Source: Lactifluus volemus
Taxonomy: Eukaryota > Basidiomycota > Agaricomycetes > Russulales > Russulaceae
Assembly: GCA_022376515.1 (NCBI GenBank)
Contig: WTXI01000511.1
Span: 1-20,825 of the forward strand
DNA length: 20,825 nt
Reading direction: 5' to 3'
Below the pieces are notes generated by a model. The model saw only the letters and a list, made by a program, of their open reading frames with translations, did no database searches and had not been told where the DNA came from. The stretch's first letter is position 1. The number at the start of each line of letters is the position of its first letter. The translations under genes and the position numbers were made by a program. Of the stretch, positions 1 to 8,811 are shown in pieces.

Positions 1-718
1 CTGTCTGTACGTCTTGACAACGCATGAGTTGCAGACTGTGCAACAGACGACGGATGCGATAAAGCCAATAAACGCTTGTCTCAAAATCTGCTGGAAAACT
101 GTCGTCGGTTGCGGAAGGGATTGGTCTAGTTGGTTGTAAATTCAGAACCACTGCAACAGGTTCCCATGGAATGACAGGCGGGTGACAAGAAGGGTGCCTG
201 CAAGGTAATGCCCAAGGAAAGTCGCGGCAACTGTCGCCCGGGCCCATGCCCCATAAGGTCCATAGGCCGTATGATGTGATCTGTGACGGCACCAGAGCTG
301 ATCCTTAGGGGAATACCGGGGTCACAGAAGCTTACCTCAAGGGTGCTCCAACCACACTTTCCTTGCATCTGTCGTTTTGAGTGTATCAACCGGCATGAGA
401 ATCGTGCGGAAGAGTGCCGTTGCAACCGAAGGAAGCAAGGTCGGTTACTGGCCACGGAAATGTTATCGGTGAATTGTGGGTCCTGGACGCTCCCCGCTGA
501 CATCGTAAGAGTTTAAATCAGAGTACATTCGTGTGAATCACAGTGTTACCACGTCTCTGAGCCGCTGAACGAGCGGCTCAGAGGGTACCGCATTTGGAGC
601 CAAGCTGAGGCCGACAATCTGGCAAACCGCTGAGAACGTGAGAAAAACATACTTCTTTGGGTGTACGAGCCTTGGCGCATCGCTCACGACCAAACCTTTG
701 AAAACCATCGCCTCGAAA
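1..718. other. Upstream region with no supported gene
   Basis: No open reading frame here resembles a known family or joins into a convincing spliced gene. The longest is a 125-codon frame on the minus strand (126-503) of mixed composition without a recognisable domain. The right-hand part is expected to hold the promoter and 5' leader of the Prp46 gene starting at 719, and contains a perfect 12-bp inverted repeat at 555-583. The end of another gene could lie at the far left but cannot be shown. Confidence 0.5.
555..583. repeat. Perfect 12-bp inverted repeat, 5-nt loop
   Basis: The left arm CTCTGAGCCGCT (555-566) is matched exactly by AGCGGCTCAGAG (572-583), with GAACG between. The hairpin ends 135 bp before the proposed Prp46 start codon, in the promoter or 5' leader. 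It could be a dyad protein-binding site or an RNA stem; the sequence does not decide. The match is seen directly, any function is inference. Confidence 0.6.
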
Positions 719-2316
719 ATGGCCTCAACAAGCGGATTGCCCCCATTAGACCCCCTATTCAAGTGCAACGCAAAAAGAACTTATTCTGTCTTTTCTTCTT
801 ATCCAGATGCTGGTCTAAGAGAGGAGGAGAAAAGGTGCATGGCTGTCTTAGTTTGTGTCGAGCTTTTTTCCCAATGATATTCGAACAGCGCACGTCTACG
901 ATTGGCCGTGAAAATAAACGATGAATACAAGCACTCCAAACAACTTCCACCCGCCCTCCTCGCCCAGCAAGTACCTATTGGGCCAGCGCGACCCAAAGAA
1001 ATGCGCAAGGCCATCACGGCTGGACCATCTTCTGAGACGACTCGAATGATAGCTTCCATCGACACCACGCCCGAACAGCAACTGTCAACTTTCACCAACC
1101 CGTCCAAACTCTCGCAAGCGCTCACGCTGCACAAGACTACACGTATCGTCAAGCCAACATATCACGCACCGTGGAAACTCGTACGCGTCATTTCTGGACA
1201 TTTAGGATGGGTCCGTAGCGTTGCCGTCGAGCCAGGAAACAAGTGGTTCGCCACAGGCGCAGGGGATCGCGTCATCAAAATTTGGAACCTTGCGTCCGGT
1301 GAGCTGCGACTGTCTCTCACCGGTCACATCTCCACTGTACGTGGCCTTGCGGTGTCGCCTCGTCATCCTTATCTCTTCTCGTGTGGTGAGGACAAGGCAA
1401 GTCTGTTCCGAGCTCTGTAAAACGGTTCCAGATTCTAATCCGCGCGGGTTTAGATGGTAAAATGCTGGGACCTTGAGGCCAACAAGGTCATTCGGCACTA
1501 CCATGGCCACCTCTCTGGTGTCTACTCCCTCAGCCTTCATCCAACCCTTGACGTGCTTGTTACCTCCGGTCGTGACGCGTCGGCACGCGTCTGGGATATG
1601 CGAACAAAGGCACAGATACATGTCCTCTCAGGACACACAGGGACTGTCGCAGATGTCAAGTGTCAGGACTCGGACCCTCAGGTCATCACGGGCAGCATGG
1701 ACTCCACCGTCCGGTGAGTGAAATCGACATTAGGGCTGTTTCGTTACTGCGGCCTGATGCAGGCGTGATAGGCTATGGGACTTGGCCGCAGGTAAAACGA
1801 TGGTGACGCTGACGCACCATAAGAAGTCGGTTCGCGCAGTCGCCATTCACCCGACGAGTATTCCTTTGCGACTGGTTCAGCGGGTGGGAACAACATTAAA
1901 AAGTGGAAATGTCCCGAGGGTGCCTTCGTGTTCAACTTTGGCGGACACAACGCGATCATCAAACATTATCAGTCAATTCTGAAGGGTTTTCTTCTCTGGC
2001 GGTATGCTTCCCCTTGCTATCCTTAATCGAACGACCGGTTTGAATGAGCCTATATACAGCCGATAATGGTTCGATGACTTTCTGGGATTATGCGACTGGG
2101 ACACCGTTCCAGAACATGGAAGACATCCCACAACCAGGTTCACTCGAGGCGGAGGCAGGTATATTCTGTTCGACGTTCGACATGACAGGCACGCGCCTGA
2201 TTACGGGCGGAGCCGACAAGACAATCAAGGTCCGTGTCAACTTTTTTTTACGCAGGATGTGATCTTCTACTTACGATGTGGTTTTTCTCAAGGTATACGC
2301 CGAGCAGGCTTCATGA
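719..2316 (+). CDS. Spliceosomal WD40 protein Prp46/PLRG1 (six exons, three apparent 1-nt losses)
   Basis: Pre-mRNA splicing factor of the Prp19/NineTeen complex, acting in nuclear spliceosome activation. Exons: 719-834, 889-1396, 1454-1713, 1772-2001, 2060-2229, 2293-2316 (about 436 residues once three lost bases are allowed for). The N-terminus carries the NAKRTYSVF element and a [20 protein letters not shown] stretch typical of fungal orthologues, followed by seven WD40 repeats beginning [12 protein letters not shown], including [13 protein letters not shown] and ending [13 protein letters not shown] 719 is chosen because [14 protein letters not shown] leads straight into the family N-terminus; an in-frame ATG-like start at 638 would add 27 unlikely residues. 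Intron 2 is GC-AG. Exon 4 lacks one base near 1855, 1962 and 1986, so a strict translation stops at 1982. The C-terminus (VYAEQAS) is shorter than human PLRG1. Family identity is very secure; whether the breaks are real is not. Confidence 0.93.
1397..1453 (+). other. GC-AG intron in the Prp46 gene
   Basis: The exon ends GAGGACAAG and the intron opens GCAAGT, a perfect match to the U1-binding consensus except C for T at position 2. It closes TTTAG after 57 nt. Joining at this point gives the conserved [12 protein letters not shown] sequence in phase 0, and there is no GT donor that preserves it. GC-AG introns are a known minority class normally spliced by the major spliceosome. Confidence 0.85.
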
Positions 2317-3266
2317 TTGAGACATTACTTGCTTTTGTGTGATATGTAATTGTCCCACCCTCGTGTTTCACCCAATCGATGATATCAGCCGCCATTTAAT
2401 TTCTACCCAAGTTAAGCCCATTTATTGCCTCAAGGAGGGATTAGACCCGGAATTGTTGTGGTGTGATCCGCTGGCGTGAGCAACTTACTAAGAACATGAA
2501 ATTGGCGCAAGACGGTACAGTATCGGAAGCAGGCACTTGCCCCATTTAGAACTGATGGCATGTGAGATCTGTTCTAGAACCTTGAAAGACCCGTGGACAC
2601 GCTGCAAGCGTTTACATATACATATTTGGTATACTAGTTCACTAGAAATGCTGACGACATCGACATCGACCTTGCTTCAAGTTGTGCCAGGGGCGCGTAG
2701 TGTGTATTCATATTATCTAACACTAATGTGTTTGTTTTTTCATAAACATAGTGTTGCCATCAATCCGGTGCTGCACCGGTGCAACTCGCACACAGACTGC
2801 TTTTTGCCAAGGCTTTTGCCGTCAACTCGAGTTTGCGCCGGTGCAACGTGGGTAGATTAAATAGGAAACAAAATGAAAGCATGTGAACACCAAAATCCAA
2901 ATCGAGGCAGAAGCGATCGACCACCCACACCCAAATGCGTCTGCGCTGCGCCCATGAGAATCTTTTTCGGAAATGATCCGAACCAATAGCAAACGTCGAA
3001 TCTGCTGCAAGCAAGGTAAAATTTTCCATCTTCCCGTTCATCCTTTCTCAGAACTGATATGATCGCATTTCAGCCATGGTGTCCCTATCAACAGGATTCA
3101 AGGGCCACCAGTCGTTGCGCCAGCGAAGCCATTACACTCTTCTCATGTTGAAGTGCAACATAATGAAGGGGAGCAAGAACTGGATTATTCAACTTCACAG
3201 GTACAGGGGCAGAGACTGAGGGAAACTGAAAGGAGTAAACTATAGCATCGATTTGGATAAATTGTA
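2317..3266. other. Convergent intergenic region between Prp46 and the NLR gene
   Basis: About 950 bp lie between the 3' ends of two converging genes, so the stretch should hold both 3' UTRs. The reading frames in it (107 codons at 2537-2860 plus; 93 codons at 2760-3041 minus) have no recognisable domain or splice support. The only structure seen is a set of overlapping GGTGC palindromes at 2765-2782, with the CCGGTGCAAC part repeated near 2836-2845. No transposon coding sequence was recognised. Confidence 0.5.
2765..2782. repeat. Overlapping GC-rich palindromes
   Basis: CCGGTGC (2765-2771), one T, then GCACCGG (2773-2779) form a perfect 7-bp dyad. The right arm overlaps a second palindrome, GCACCGGTGC (2773-2782). 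CCGGTGCAAC recurs about 60 bp downstream. Its place between two convergent 3' ends would suit a 3'-end signal, but this is a guess. Confidence 0.4.
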
Positions 3267-6200
3267 CTAGTGATACACTGTAGCCCAATTTGATCCATGC
3301 GCGAAGTTGGAGAGATCAAGTTTGGTTTCATCTTTGCCTGCAATCCAGACAGTGCTAGGTCTATAAAGACACTTCCTGTGAATATCAGGAATCCAAAGAA
3401 GTTTCCCCCCCGGGCCTAATATCCAACCATCCTTATTGATGTCTGTAAAATGGAGCCCATCTGGTTCAGTGTATTCAGTAGACGGGCCCGCTACGACCTG
3501 TCCTGTTGCCACATCCCACATACGAATCGTGTGATCGAACGAGGCCGATGCGATATGTTGTCCGTCTGGTGAGAATGCAATAGAACAGACCCAGTCAGTG
3601 TGTCCAGTAAATGGGCCCGCTATGGCCTGACCCGTTGCTGCATCCCACACGTGAATCGTCCTATCGTACGAGGCTGATGCGATACGCTGTCCGTCCCGCG
3701 AGAGTGCAACAGAATTGAACCCGATGTGTTTAGTAAACGGGCCCGCTACAACATGCCATGTTGCCGTATCCGACACCCGAATCGAGAGTCCCGAGACCGA
3801 TGCAATACGATGTCCGTCGGGCGAGAACGCAACAGAACGGTCCCCATCGGTGAGACCAGTAAACGGGCCCGCTACAACATGTCCTGTTGCCGCATCCCAC
3901 ACGCGAATCGTGCGATCATGCGAGGCTGATGCGATACGCTGTCCGTCCGGCAAGAATGCAACAGACTTGACATAACTGGTGTGTCCGATAAACGGGCCCA
4001 CTACGACACGTCCTGTTGCCGCATCCCACATGCGAATCGTGCAATCATCCGAGGCCGATGCGATACGCTGTCCGTCCGGTGAGAATGCAACAGAATGGAC
4101 CGAAGAGGTGTGTCCAGTAAATGGGCCCACTACGACATGCCCTGTTGCCGCATCCCAGACGCGAATCGTGCGATCGACCGAAGCCGATGCGATACGCTGT
4201 CCATCCGGTGAGAATGCAACAGAACAGACATGATCGGTGTGTCCAGTAATTGGGCCCACTACGAGATGCCCTGTTGTCGCATCCCAGATGCGAATCGTGC
4301 GATCGACCGAAGCCGATGCGATACGCTGTCCGTCCGGCGAGAACGCAACAGAATTGACCCAAGAGGTGTGTCCAGTAAACAGAGGCGCTACGACCCTTTC
4401 TGTTGTGGCACCCCACATGCAAATTGCGCCATCGGACGAGGCCGATGCAATACGCTGTCCATCCGGCGAGAATGCAACAAATCTGACTGGATGGGCGTGT
4501 CCAGTAAACGGGCCAACTACGACACGTCCTGTTGCCGCATCCCACATGCGAATCGTGCGATCATCCGAGGCCGATGCGATACGCTGTCCGTCGGGCGAGA
4601 ACGCAACAGAATTGACGTCACTGGTGTGACCAGTAAACGGGCCCGCTACAACATGTCCTGTTGCCGCATCCCACACGCGAATCGTGCAATCTCTCGAGGC
4701 TGATGCGATACGCTGTCCATCAGGCGAGAATGCAACAGACTTGACCCAATCGGCGTGTCCAGTAAATAGCCCCACTACGACCTGTCCCGTTCCTGTATTC
4801 CACATGCGAATTGTGCCATCAACCGAGGCCAATGCGATATGCTGTCCATCGGGTGAGAATGCGACAGATTCTACTGAATCGATGTGAACAGTAAGCGGGC
4901 CCGCTACAACGTGACCTGTTGCCGCATCCCACACGCAAATCGTGCAATCGTACGAGGCTGATGCGACACGCTGTCCGTCAGGCGAGAACGCAACAGAATA
5001 GACGGCATCGGTGTGACCAGTAAACGGGCCCGCTACAACATGTCCTGTTGCCGCATCCCACACGCGAATCGTGCAATCTCTCGAGGCTGATGCGATACGC
5101 TGTCCGTCTGGCGAGAATGCAATAGGATAGCAGTGTCCAGTAAACGGGCCTGCTACGACCTGTCCTGTTGCCGCATCCCACACACGAATTGTGTTATTTC
5201 CCGAGCCCGATATGATACGCTGTCCGTCTGGTGAGAATGCAATAGAAGTGACATTAGGAAGGAGGCCATCTGAGTTAATGATCATTTCCAGTGCCGGCCA
5301 ATGAGACAACTGCCCGCGTTCAAAGGTCAATGTGTGACCAAATCGGTGAAAGTATTGATTGAAGATGCGGGAAGAGCTTGGGGCGAAAGGGAGTGCAGAG
5401 ATATAGATATGTGGAGTGCTCCTTGCTATCGCCATTCCGAAGTACCGCACAAATCTGGATGCGTCATTCACCAATCCCAACAAATTCTTTACCCCCGTTT
5501 GCGATACCTATTTTAGTTTTACGCAATAAGTCATTACATGTCAGATCGAACCATGGGATACACCTACCTCCGGCTGCAACCATAACAGCAGAGATGAAAA
5601 TGCCGGTAAAGCAATACCCACACTGTTCTTCAAGCTAAGAACTTCCAGCCAAAAGAGAAACTTCTCCCCAAACAGGAATTGAAGTTTCGTGAACAGATTG
5701 TCTTCGAAAGCGAGACCTTTTAGATGGATGCCCCAGAAAACGCTGGCATATGATAGAGCAGATGGAATGTGTTTGGAAATTAGAGATTCGATGTCTGGAA
5801 CATCGCTGTTGGCAAGATATGACGACCTCAGTTCGCATATATTGAATTTGAGCCCATCGAGCATCAAGTCGAGGCATGAATGCGACAACTGGTGGTGGGA
5901 ATTGGGAAGATCGACATAAAATATGTCACTCTTCTTAGTCGTCAGAAAGTCGCGGAATGAAGTGTGGAGAGGAACGACCAGGAGCGTTCGGTCGGATGAA
6001 GTGACATTGCTCAGCAGCGAGCCGAGGTATGAGAGAATTCCAAGAACGCGATAAGAATCATGGCGGTCATCTTTGGATGCATGCCGTCGCAGGGCGATCA
6101 GGGAATCGATGGAGAGAGGCTGGACCGCAGCAAGAATTTGTCCCATGATGGACCGAAATACTTTCTGTGCTTCAGGTGATTTGAAGTACTCCTCGAGAAT

Positions 6201-8100
6201 TCCTTCGTAGAGGCTGTCCAACAATCCTTGTCCAGTCTGACCTCGAGAGTGGCCCAACAGGCGCTCTACGCACTCTCCTATGCTGAGGCCAAGACTATCA
6301 GGGCCATTTATGAAGCCGCATGCAACGGCTGCCCACTGAAACAGGCCGTCCGCCGCCTTTGTCAATTTGACACCATACTCTTCGAACACCTCCGGAGGCA
6401 GCTCGCTCTGAAGATAAATCCCGATATCTTTCTCTGTCTGGGCCAGTTTGTCATCGGTCATGGAGAGGGTGTGGACGGACGATGCGTTGGCAAATGCAGG
6501 TAAGACACCATTCTCAGGCCTCGAGGTAATGAGTACACGGAAGTTGGATGGCAATTCGGAGAGGTGCTGAGCAAGAAACATGTGTAACCCTTTTTTGCCT
6601 ATCGCATCGCCACTCTCATCCAACGCATCGATGATGATGAGGATCGGGTCGACAATTTTCAGAAGCCTGAGCGGTTCAACGAGGAGACGTTGAAAAAGTG
6701 TACGATAGGCCCCGTTGTTATGAAGATATGGATTGTCCTTGATGACCCTCCCGATGGCGAGTTTGAAGGCGGGACTGTAATAGGAAAGATCGCGAGCAAG
6801 TGTCGTGAAGAGCTGGTGTGCGTTGTCTTTGGATCCCTCCTTCCGCCGAAAAGCGAAGTAAGAACCAAGACACTTATTCTCAAAAAGGCGTGCGACTTCA
6901 TGTGCAATCGAAGACTTTCCTGTCCCTGCCTGGCCGAGGATGACGAGCCCTCGTTCAGATCCGGGGTTCTCGACCCACTTGGTGATGTGTCCGAGAAAAC
7001 CTTCACGTGTGCCTGGAAGACACCGTTTTTCGTCGCCGAACGGCCAGCCTCCCGTATACGGCAATCCTCTGATGAGCGCACCACATTCTGTGAATCTCTT
7101 GTCAAATCGAGCGATTCAACGATCTAGTATCAGAGTTACACACCTTCTAATTCGCTCCCTACATCACGATCGCGCCCTTCAATGATTGGGTTCAAGAGAG
7201 ATAAAAGGCCCAGCTTGGCCTACAGAAACATTTTGAACGGACGATATAAATAATAGTACGTTCCGACAGACCTGGAATACTTGAAGAATGTGTGACAATT
7301 TTTTATCGTATCGCTCGACCTTCCTCAGCAAATTGGTACGATTGATGAGCTTCCTGACTCCTTTCACGTCGGCACATTCTTTCAGAGTGGCGACAATCCC
7401 TTCTAGTTCGCTTGATTTCGATTAGACCAAGACGCGTTTTAGAAAAGGGGGAAAAGATACCTCTGAAAAGATCTCAATCCATCGAGCAGTCCTTGTGGCA
7501 GATGGCTTTCCTTCAAACCATGCTTTTGACACATTGTACCAATATCGACAAGAAAATTCCCAACACTTGTTAGTTTTTCCATCACCACCTTCAAATCTTT
7601 GTTGTACTGCTTTATCTCCTAATACAAATATCATCAACTCAGAATATGACCCTCAAGGTCGGACAGGACACTCACATTTCTTATTTCGAGGGCCTTGTAA
7701 ATGATGCCCGCAGCGTGGGAGATATAGGGCATCTCTTTGACCAACGAACTGAGATCCTTCAAGGCCGAAAGATTTGGCTCCATCGGAGAAATGACAAGAT
7801 CAGTGGTGGCTTCAGGGATCAGCTCCGATGATGCAAGATCGGTGCAATCAGTAGCTGGACAGCGCATTCGTGAGATGTTGGAAAAGACACATTAAAGTAA
7901 TACCCACAGATAGGATGGATGTTGCAAAAGTCGAACTGTGCGAGGCTGCTTCCCGAAAGAAGAGAATTTGGACAACGTCTTTCGACTTGTTTCTGAAGAC
8001 GATGGTGGTAGGAAAGAACGAGTGCCAGTGGGAATGTGGCGCTGGCGCTTACTTTTGTCTCGCACTCACGATCATCTTCACCCTCTGAGGCTGCTTTCAT
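3267..8100 (-). CDS. NLR/STAND protein: helical N-domain, NACHT, 14 WD40 repeats
   Basis: Predicted intracellular signalling ATPase of the fungal NLR type. Exons in transcript order: 8100-8053, 7992-7908, 7854-7676, 7618-7461, 7410-7272, 7219-7144, 7087-5568, 5507-3267; all joins keep frame, giving 1,481 residues. Residues ~75-215 form an amphipathic helical domain resembling the MLKL/HeLo-like N-domain of basidiomycete STAND proteins. The CLPGTRE motif precedes NACHT; Walker A is GQAGTGKSS (K286), Walker B ILIIIDALDE (377-386), sensor ITSRPE (415-420). Residues 817-1414 hold 14 WD40 repeats; 1415-1481 is a conserved tail with DINKDGWILGPGG and TKLDLSNFAHG. Related Podospora proteins (HET-E, HET-D) control heterokaryon incompatibility, so non-self recognition is the likely role, by inference. 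ATG 8100 follows TTTCAG, so another upstream exon is possible. No frameshift is needed. Confidence 0.9.
3471..5264 (-). repeat. Fourteen tandem WD40-coding repeats, 129-bp unit
   Basis: Fourteen units, nine of exactly 43 codons (repeats 3-11) plus repeat 14 also 43, encode a consensus H-T-x-x-V-x-S-V-A-F-S-P-D-G-Q-R-I-A-S-A-S followed by x-D-x-T-I-R-V-W-D. Repeat 1 has 44, repeat 2 has 40, repeats 12 and 13 have 42 codons. Units 2 and 5 share an identical 96-nt block (4623-4718 and 5010-5105), exactly three units apart. Fourteen blades would make two seven-bladed propellers. Repeat 12 has lost the Trp of the WD pair (RVSD) and the Asp of the SxD turn. The antisense strand of this block yields many spurious frames. 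Confidence 0.95.
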
Positions 8101-8327
8101 CTGAAAGAATGCAGGAGATCAATATGTGAAACACGTGGTATGTAGATCTCGTCGAACAAGCTTTCCTAGTGGTTTGCCAAATTTCCAAGCACGTGTCTCA
8201 CTGAGACACAGCCCGATAATATCGCTCATTGTCCAACACTCTGCTTATCCTGTTTGATAAATGATACTTATTTGTTCACAACTAGATGGTGCCCTTTGTA
8301 GTACATAACTTTTGCGTACATATATGT
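8101..8327 (-). promoter_or_regulatory. Probable NLR promoter with two CACGTG boxes and a dyad
   Basis: Upstream of the NLR start lie two CACGTG palindromes (8132-8137 and 8190-8195, 58 bp apart), the bHLH E-box/G-box core. The second overlaps a perfect 8-bp dyad GTGTCTCA-C-TGAGACAC (8193-8209). A TATA-like palindrome ACATATATGT is at 8318-8327. The motifs are visible in the sequence; promoter activity and the binding factors are inferred from position only. Confidence 0.4.
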
Positions 8328-8811
8328 TCATTCTCCCATAACTCCACTGCATTTACCACTTATCGTGATGGTCGATCGTAAGGCTGTCAAAAGGCTTACG
8401 ATCAATTTCCCAGGTCCAGGGCTAGAGGTCCTGTTGTGCGAGAGCTGACCTTGGCGATACTCTCGGGCGAAAGAGCGAGGTCAGGGTCGTGTGGGCGGCA
8501 AAGGAGGGCTAAGCGGGTGTTTATATCATGGATACATATCGTTAAAAAAAAGCAAATGCGATCGACCCAACTCAAAACAAATTGCGGGTCAACCCAGACC
8601 GGGATCATAAGGCAAAAGGCGAGGTTAGAGCTGCTGCTAGTAATTCTGTTTACAACGTAAAGAAAACGAACAGACGCACAGGCTGTCCATGTACAACGCA
8701 CAAAAGCTATAAATGATAGAGAATCGACAGCCGAGAATGGAATGGCGTCTGGTAGTCCATTTTCCTTCTTGCGTCGACCTACACTCCCATCACGCAAAAC
8801 TCGAGACCGCT
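8328..8811. other. Intergenic region, 3' side of the transporter
   Basis: About 480 bp downstream of the transporter stop codon and upstream of the NLR promoter. No supported gene: the 201-codon minus-strand frame at 8402-9007 mostly reads the transporter's last exons in the wrong frame. A 9-bp inverted repeat is present at 8374-8403. Confidence 0.5.
8374..8403. repeat. 9-bp inverted repeat, 12-nt loop
   Basis: GATCGTAAG (8374-8382) is matched exactly by CTTACGATC (8395-8403). It lies 409 bp past the transporter stop codon and about 270 bp upstream of the NLR start. It might be a dyad binding site or a 3' RNA stem; chance is also possible at this length. Confidence 0.35.

Noticed and set aside
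126..503. 125-codon minus-strand frame
   Set aside because: No recognisable domain, mixed composition and no splice context; treated as chance.
2317..3266. A remnant transposon between Prp46 and the NLR gene
   Set aside because: No terminal repeats, target-site duplication or transposase fragment could be identified.
3715..4887. Several plus-strand frames of 67-157 codons with repeated RCPSGENAT-like peptides
   Set aside because: They are antisense readings of the 129-bp WD40 repeats; their periodicity follows from the real minus-strand gene.
3471..5264. Regular repeats that could suggest a CRISPR or satellite array
   Set aside because: The unit is 129 bp, fully coding, without spacers, and translates to WD40 blades.
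7088..7143. An apparent frameshift just upstream of the NLR NACHT domain
   Set aside because: A 56-nt intron (GTGTGT ... CACAG) joins ...GSELE to ECGALIRGLPY in frame, so no base is missing.
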